The notes beneath the pieces are model-generated. The model did not search any database. It was not told where the DNA came from and was given only the letters and a program-made list of their open reading frames with translations. A stretch of 64,000 nt of DNA, from NCBI GenBank assembly GCA_035578175.1, contig JAQMRL010000003.1, positions 102,722,969 to 102,786,968 on the forward strand, written 5' to 3'. Position numbers and translations under genes: made by a program. Every line of letters starts with the position of its first letter. Within the stretch, counting starts at the first letter, position 1. The stretch comes from Catonia carolina. Lineage: Eukaryota > Arthropoda > Insecta > Hemiptera > Achilidae. This document shows positions 58,303-64,000 of this stretch, in pieces.

Positions 58303-58470
58303 ATGAAACGGAGATCTACTCTTATCGGGGAGAGCGAGATTCCTCTTTACCAGCGTCATTTTGGTTACTTGGCACCCAAAATATTTAACCTGTTCCCGAA
58401 CCAATTAAAAAAATCTAACGGGTTTAAAATTAAATTTAGAACTACAAAAATGGATAACCAATACAGGTAG
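58303..58470 (+). pseudogene. LINE C-terminal fragment, candidate
   Basis: 55 codons open from the ATG at 58303 to a stop at 58468: MKRRSTLIGESEIPLYQRHF, GYLAPKIFNLFPNQLKKSNG, FKIKF. The pattern RST..GE.EIPLY...FG.L.PK(I/L)FN.LP matches the C-terminus of several non-LTR retrotransposon polyproteins (clade uncertain). Too short to function. Confidence 0.55.
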
Positions 58471-59481
58471 AGAGAAAATTTCAAGTATGGTCAGTAATAT
58501 TCAAATGCAGGTGTAATCAAAGAGACAGGAGAAAAATAAAATGTTAATCAATAATAGTATATTTATTTATTTTTTAATTTAATTAATTTAAGGTTGTATT
58601 TAATTAATTTTAATTTATTAAAAAAATAGTGTAAGTTTAATAATTACTAAAATTTAATATGTCATAATCAATTGGCTGATATACTCGTAGCTTAGTAAAT
58701 ATCATAGTGTGCCGGCATATGAGATGGCACTTGTACATGCAACCCGCAGAACATGTACGCAAGTACTACAGTACCTAAAAACAACAATTAACGAAACAGC
58801 TGATATAAATTTAAATAATATGTCATAGTTGTTATTGACAGTGTGATGACGAGTAAAAATCAGCTGTCAGCATTATCATACTAATACTATGTTTTTAGAA
58901 AGTCATTACAATTGTACCGCATAACTCACCCGGCCAACATTATCTCTCTCTAGCAGAAATTAATTCTTATACGCTGGCATTAATATTGGTGAATTTAGTG
59001 TAGTAAGTACAATCCGTGAGGTTAAACGGTGTATCTCGCTCGGCCGAGTCTAGTTACTAGTCTAACTAAAAACATCGTCCGCGTTGGTGAATGTACACTA
59101 ACTACGTAAATTCGAAATTAACAATAATGTTTCATGAAGGATAGATGTAGGCTATTTATAAAAGAACCATTTCAATGGAATAAGCAATCAAACAACGACT
59201 TTTCAACGGAATGATTTATTTTTGTTGTGACTAATGTTTGTTCAATGTTTGTAGAAATGTACGATAATGACCCCGCACTGCTACCCACTATATCGCGGTG
59301 TTCTCAAGGTCACAGTTACCATTAAAACTCAAGAACTGTATATACAGTACCTAGGTATTGATATTTTAATTGAATGCGATTACTTATAATTAATACTCAA
59401 TTTTTTTGATATTTACTTAAAAGTTTCCAACCGTCCTTGTACATGGTTTTATCTACAGTTGGGATAATTTTCACCATCTCT
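58471..59481. other. No recognisable gene
   Basis: AT-rich sequence without recognised features. Confidence 0.5.
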
Positions 59482-59491
59482 AGCGTAATAG

Positions 59492-59586
59492 TGTTATTTA
59501 GGTCATTAGCCGAAAGGCTGGTTTGAACCTCTAGAGGCTTTACTGAGTATAACGAGGAGTGTGGTGGTTTACCATTGCCTTCCTCA
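59492..59586 (+). mobile_element. Short family A insertion with 10-bp target duplication
   Basis: A 95-bp piece consisting only of the family A terminal segment, from TGTTATTTAGGTCATTAGCC to GCCTTCCTCA. It is flanked by AGCGTAATAG on both sides (59482-59491 and 59587-59596). This proves a discrete insertion event, extreme 5' truncation, and which end is the 3' end. Confidence 0.9.
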
Positions 59587-59864
59587 AGCGTAATAGAATA
59601 GAAGTACAATGAAAGAAATTTTGTATAATAGTATTTTCTTTTCTTTTTGTAATGTGTAATTTATATAGGAATAAATAAATAATAATAATTATTTTTTTAT
59701 AATTACTATTTATTTGTTAAATATTGTTTTTAGAATATAGATCTTTTAGGAATCAGTACGGTACTGCATACTCTGAACTGCACAAAATTAACACCGGAGT
59801 ACGCCAATAGGCAATACTATCCACTTTTTACATAGCGTTTTTTCATCGAATACCTATGCCTATA

Positions 59865-60172
59865 GTAACTTCTTCCACATTCAAGATTCATTGTCATATG
59901 GCAATGTTGGGACAACCACTGTCTTATAGAATTTCATTAATAAGCCAGTTTCAGCCTTTCCTTTTTTAAATTCCGACGTATTTTACTACAAATTCTATTA
60001 AATCTTTGTAATTTTTGTGGTATAATATCATTGCCTTCTACATGTGACACATGACAACCTATGTAAGGTAGAATGTTTGACCTGCTCTAAAATTACTCCA
60101 TCAACTATTATTTTTGTCCTGACTGGATATTTCCCTCTGAAGGTCATTATTTTTGTTTTAGTTTTAAAATTG
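59865..60172 (-). pseudogene. LINE reverse transcriptase fragment
   Basis: Minus-strand frames read NFKTKTKIMTFRGKYPVRTK, IIVDGVILEQVKH, then later LLMKFYKTVVVPTLPYDNES. These match (T)K.M.F.GK.P.R.KI.I....LEQV..F.YLG and (L/I)KFYK..AVP.LLYGSE(T/S)W of insect RTE-like RTs, the end of the RT domain. The middle is scrambled by frameshifts. Confidence 0.75.
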
Positions 60173-61244
60173 AAAATCAAATTCAATGAAATATTTCTGT
60201 ATTACAAATATGGGTTCGGTCTAATGCAAAATCATTTTAGATTTATTAAAATCATTTCAAAGTAGATCATTAAAGTGATTTCTGATGTGATACCATAGTA
60301 GACAACCTAGGAGGGAATGAGAGAGAACGGGGTGAGAGTGAGAAAGACATAATTTTCGTTTTTTTGTATGTAGATGTTCGTTAATTACAGTACATTGAAA
60401 TACAGTAGGTGTACATTAATACAGCTTATCAAGCATAATATGTCGCATAACTGTATCTGTTATACAACGTTTATCAATCATATGTCAATTTAGCCGATCC
60501 TAATGACATTCATTGAAGGTATACTGTATATTATTAGGTAAAATGGATGAGGAGGGTTTCGGGGTTTCACTGTTTTGTAGGGATGGGTTCAATGTTAAAA
60601 GGCAGGTACTGTAATATCACTGGTTCAGTTTAGTAACAATATAACGGCGCTCCACGATGTTATCATTTAACGAACTGTGATTACCAGTAACACTTTAACT
60701 TTAACACCGTAACCCAAGAGAAGTACTACACCACGTCTCATATTCTATCATTATTTATTATTACTGCTGCACGACGATGGTTTATTCTACATATTATATC
60801 ACTCATTATATTAGTGTTTCTAATTACATGGTAGCCAATGAATTTATGTTTGAAATTTCTTATTAATTTGTTTTAAATAAAATGTTTAATGTGTTTTATA
60901 TAATTGCACAGGATCTCTTGTTAAATTTACAACTGTCTAGACAGAAATAATTAATATTATAAATATATCTGTACGGTTCATCGTCTTGGAAATTTAATTG
61001 TTTTATGAGTACTTGAACGCAAATCATGTTAAATAACGTGTATTTTTATTCAATCGAGTACTATTAATTCAGAGGTGATATCTTTAATGTGAACATAATT
61101 TCAGATAATTTTTCGTGTTATCCAGAAATTAACTAGGCTAATGTTTAATATTGTTTATGTTGTTTCTAAGTTAAGTTATTTAAGGAGCGATGTAAGTGGC
61201 GTACTTGTGCACTACCAGTGGCGGATATTCAAGGATGTAATAAT
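60173..61244. other. No recognisable gene
   Basis: AT-rich sequence. A purine-rich patch at 60309-60350 (AGAGAGAACGGGGTGAGAG) is the complement of the CT-rich patches at 38400 and 55500. Confidence 0.5.
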
Positions 61245-61325
61245 TTTTTAGACCCTAGCCAAGAAATGAATCCGGGACTTTGGACATCTTAATTTAGCAA
61301 ACTTACCACTAATCCGCGATGGTGA
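61245..61325 (-). mobile_element. Family B-like SINE head
   Basis: On the minus strand: ATCGCGGATTAGTGGTAAG (A-box region), then AGTCCCGGATTCATTTCTTG (mutated B box), then GGCTAGGGTCTAAA as in family B (GGCCAGGGTCTGAA). Truncated after this. Confidence 0.5.
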
Positions 61326-62324
61326 CCATTACGATTATTTTATTTTCTTGTAGTTTTATTCTTGATAATAATGTGTTATATCTTGACAAATAAAAAATTA
61401 TTATTATTTATTTGCAAAGATACATTTTTTCTTGTTGTACTTCTTTCTAACAGACGATGTATATGGTATGCCATAAAGTGTCGAAGGATTTTTTTGTATA
61501 ATTTTGATTTTTCTATTATTAGTATTTTGGTTTTTTATTTGTATGTTACATTATGTTCAATAAAGAGGCACTATGATTATTATTTACTTATTATATTTCT
61601 TTAATTTAACATGAATTGATACATTCTAGTAGTTACCTTCGGGATAATGTTTAACCGCACTCCATCAAACGCCGTATTTTTGACATTATTCGTTTCGCTT
61701 CTAATAAATACAAACTAAAATTTAAATTTTGTTCATCAATCTCTAAATGTAACAAATACGATACGGTTACATCTGTTGCATTGTGCTTCTTCTAGATGAA
61801 ACAAATATTCTAAACTGTTGTGAAAAAGTGATTATCTTAAAAGCCTTCTTTTGATACTGAAACTACATTTTCTTTGAAATTCATTCCTCCTGTATAAAAG
61901 TTTAAATACATCCTTGCTTTCAAGTATTTATATTGGAAGAAATTTTAAAATATAACTTTTACTGTCATAAGCAAGGTAAAAAAACCTGAGTATACTTACC
62001 AGTTTTAATACAGTTTCATTTAAGTAAAATGTGGACATTTTCAGGGTAAGTTAATGTACTTTTTTAATCGAGTTGAAATTTTGATGTCGTCTTTTCAAAG
62101 TCATGTTATAATGAAAATAAGTTTTCGTTATTTTATATTTACAAACCCCGCTCACTTTGTTACATATTCATAAATATTCTAGCCCATTTACTAATTGTAC
62201 ATTACCATGTATTGAAATATTTTGGAGAAGCTTATTTTAAAACTTGTTCCTACAAATTAAAAGGTAAAATAAGCAAATTTTTAGATGTTTCTGTAATGTA
62301 TTAAAAGTAATTTAATAAAACAAA
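61326..62324. other. No recognisable gene
   Basis: AT-rich sequence. A frame at 61362-61604 on the plus strand is AT-driven and motif-free. Confidence 0.5.
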
Positions 62325-63235
62325 AGAGAAACATACACAACTTTCCTTTGCCAATGTAAATTAATCCCATATAACCTAGTATGTTGAATCATTAGTAAAC
62401 AATGTAAAATTAAAAACATAACCTAATCTTAATTCTGACTGAAGGACGCAAAATGAAAATCAACCTGTGTTCAACTTAAAATTACGGGAATATCTAATTA
62501 ACTTTAAACTAGGTAGAAGAAAATGCTTGAAATAAAAAATTTTGTAGTTTTCTTTAGTTCTTATAGGTAACCTTAATTATTATAATTTTGTCGTAAAATG
62601 CATAAAAGGTTGTAAAATTAAAAAATATCTCATTTTTTTACAGATTTTGATGAGAAAAATACAAAAATTACTACTTGACGTTAAAATAAGCGTTGTACAA
62701 AAATGTTGGAAATAAAAGTTATAGGTGTTTAAATGTTCTACAACTTTAATTATATAGGCTACACTTTTTCTCTGGAATGCATAATAAGGCTGAAATCTTA
62801 AAAAGAAAAAACTTTTTACCACGAGAGCACATGGCTCCCAAACATTTCAGCAGACATGACGCTTACTTGTAGAGCATAAAAATGTACCTGTAAATAAGGC
62901 GATTTTTAAAAAAAATCGAAGCCGTTTTCGAGAAAATCACTAGAAAGTAAAAATTTGAACGAGTAGGTAAACTACTACTTCCGGTTGACCGATTTTTATG
63001 AAAATGATCTTGTTTGGTACCCACAATGGTACCTAACTTTAGTTAAAATTTTTAACTTTTTACAACTTTTTGGTTATAAAATTTATTTTACAAGCAAGTG
63101 GGGACACACATGCCCGCACGTACGCATACATTGGGTTCAGGGGACCTGAAACTTGTATTTCCGGTTAAAACTCAATTTTGAAAAATCGGCATGGAAACAT
63201 GCTAACTTTCCTTACCTATATCTCATATAGGGCAA
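62325..63235 (+). repeat. Family C repeat, diverged full-length copy
   Basis: Follows the order of the 40209 copy but is more diverged. It starts AGAGAAACATACACAAC in place of the canonical hairpin, has both modules, AAACTACTACTTCCGGTTGACC, a short CACACATGCCCGCACG where other copies have long CA runs, and TTCCGGTTAAAACTC. It ends ATCTCATATAGGGCAAGCG. Probably the oldest copy. Confidence 0.65.
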
Positions 63236-63255
63236 GCGAAAGTAAGAATAAAGGT

Positions 63256-63459
63256 ATAAAGGTAGAATTGGATATTAACAACTTGAATTAGAAGATAAAA
63301 AAATACTGTAAAGGTTGGAGACAGCACGTGGAACGGATACCAGCTCAAAAGATATTTCTGCAAGTTCGGTGGTACGCTCCAAAAGGGAGGAAAGATATTG
63401 GTAAACCTAATAATAGATGGATATGGATGTATGTGAGTTCGGAACAAGTATATTCTTAG
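63256..63459 (+). pseudogene. LINE polyprotein C-terminus
   Basis: The frame reads KVELDINNLN, a stop, then KIKKYCKGWRQHVERIPAQK, IFLQVRWYAPKGRKDIGKPN and NRWIW, ending at the TAG at 63457-63459. EL.I..LN.KI..Y...W..H..RM and Y.P.G(R)R.(I/V)G(R/K)P..RW are C-terminal motifs of insect endonuclease/RT LINEs. A third LINE family in the window, adjoining the end of a family C copy. Confidence 0.7.
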
Positions 63460-64000
63460 ACTTGATCGGAAAAAGTATACGATAAATTTAAAATTGAAAT
63501 CAGTCTCTAGTAAAGCGGTTGAATAAGAAATTCATAAAATCCTGTGAAGTTGTTCGATTTTTATACTTGTCATAATTATATATAGCAAAATATTTTTGAA
63601 ATTATAAAAATTTGTGGATCAGCCTGTGTATATTTTGCACAGAAAAATATAAAAAAACTTTGGATGCATATTGTTTGTCCCGTGTTTTTCTTACCGTATT
63701 TTCATACTCTATTTTCTTTCTAATTGTTTACAGCCAGCAAGCCATAAAACATAGCATCTTTTATAAGTTTAGACTTAACAGCTCTTAAAACTTTTAAACA
63801 GGGAAGAATCCGCTTACATCGTGCAAAAGTTTTCAAGAAAGCCAGTTTAGTAAAATGGTAGTGATGTAGAAAGAAGTTGTATTGTAGGCAAAACGGGTTG
63901 GTAGAATCATTTGACGTGCCTTAATTTAAAACTTTAAATACCGTTTTCAGTCATAAAACTAAATCATTCTAAATTTAGAAACTGGTAGTTATTTTTTTTC
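63460..64000. other. No recognisable gene
   Basis: AT-rich sequence to the window edge; no coding signal or repeat recognised. Confidence 0.5.

Noticed and set aside
38400..60350. CT/GA-rich patches at 38400, 55500 and 60310 as one repeat family
   Set aside because: They share only a short TCTCTCTCACCCC-like core. I could not extend the similarity, so simple-sequence convergence is enough.

Overview
This window is AT-rich animal nuclear DNA, most likely from an insect with a large, transposon-loaded genome. The clues are Jockey- and RTE-like retrotransposon remnants, several tRNA-derived SINEs, and DNA elements of the Tc1/mariner, PIF/Harbinger, pogo/Tigger, piggyBac and hAT types. I found no host protein gene, true tRNA, rRNA, CRISPR array or bacterial-type operon. 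The only intact gene is a transposase. The short open frames elsewhere are mostly chance openings in AT-rich sequence or fragments of dead elements. The window could be intergenic or lie inside a very long intron.

The centrepiece is at 48625-49980: a complete 1356-bp DNA transposon with perfect 27-bp terminal inverted repeats (TIRs) and one uninterrupted 361-codon transposase on the minus strand. I count the catalytic residues as D159, D252 and D294, with 41 residues between the last two (DD41D). Everything around it is decayed, so this looks like a recent arrival that could still be active.

Left third (1-21 kb): a ~390-bp dispersed repeat (family A), tRNA-derived SINEs (families B, E and H), Jockey fragments, a dead RTE-like LINE end, two copies of a ~720-bp TA-flanked MITE (family G), a 545-bp piggyBac-type MITE at TTAA, a GC-rich solo-LTR candidate, a SINE with a perfect 16-bp target duplication, and a deleted PIF/Harbinger element that still encodes the start of its nuclease.

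Middle (21-48 kb): two copies of a ~390-bp long-TIR MITE (family F), an older TIR element (family D) interrupted in one copy by a TTAA-flanked insertion, pogo/Tigger N- and C-terminal remnants, a solo LTR with visible TATA and AATAAA signals and a SINE nested in it, and several copies of a ~0.6-1.1 kb non-coding repeat (family C) that carries CA and GA microsatellites at a fixed internal position.

Right part (48-64 kb): the DD41D transposon, a textbook hAT MITE with an 8-bp target duplication, more family C copies, several LINE C-terminal remnants, and a 95-bp family A insertion bounded by a 10-bp target duplication.

The features do not form a pathway. Together they record successive waves of insertion: old family C, D and LINE material, cut by later SINE, MITE and LTR insertions, with the DD41D element apparently the youngest.
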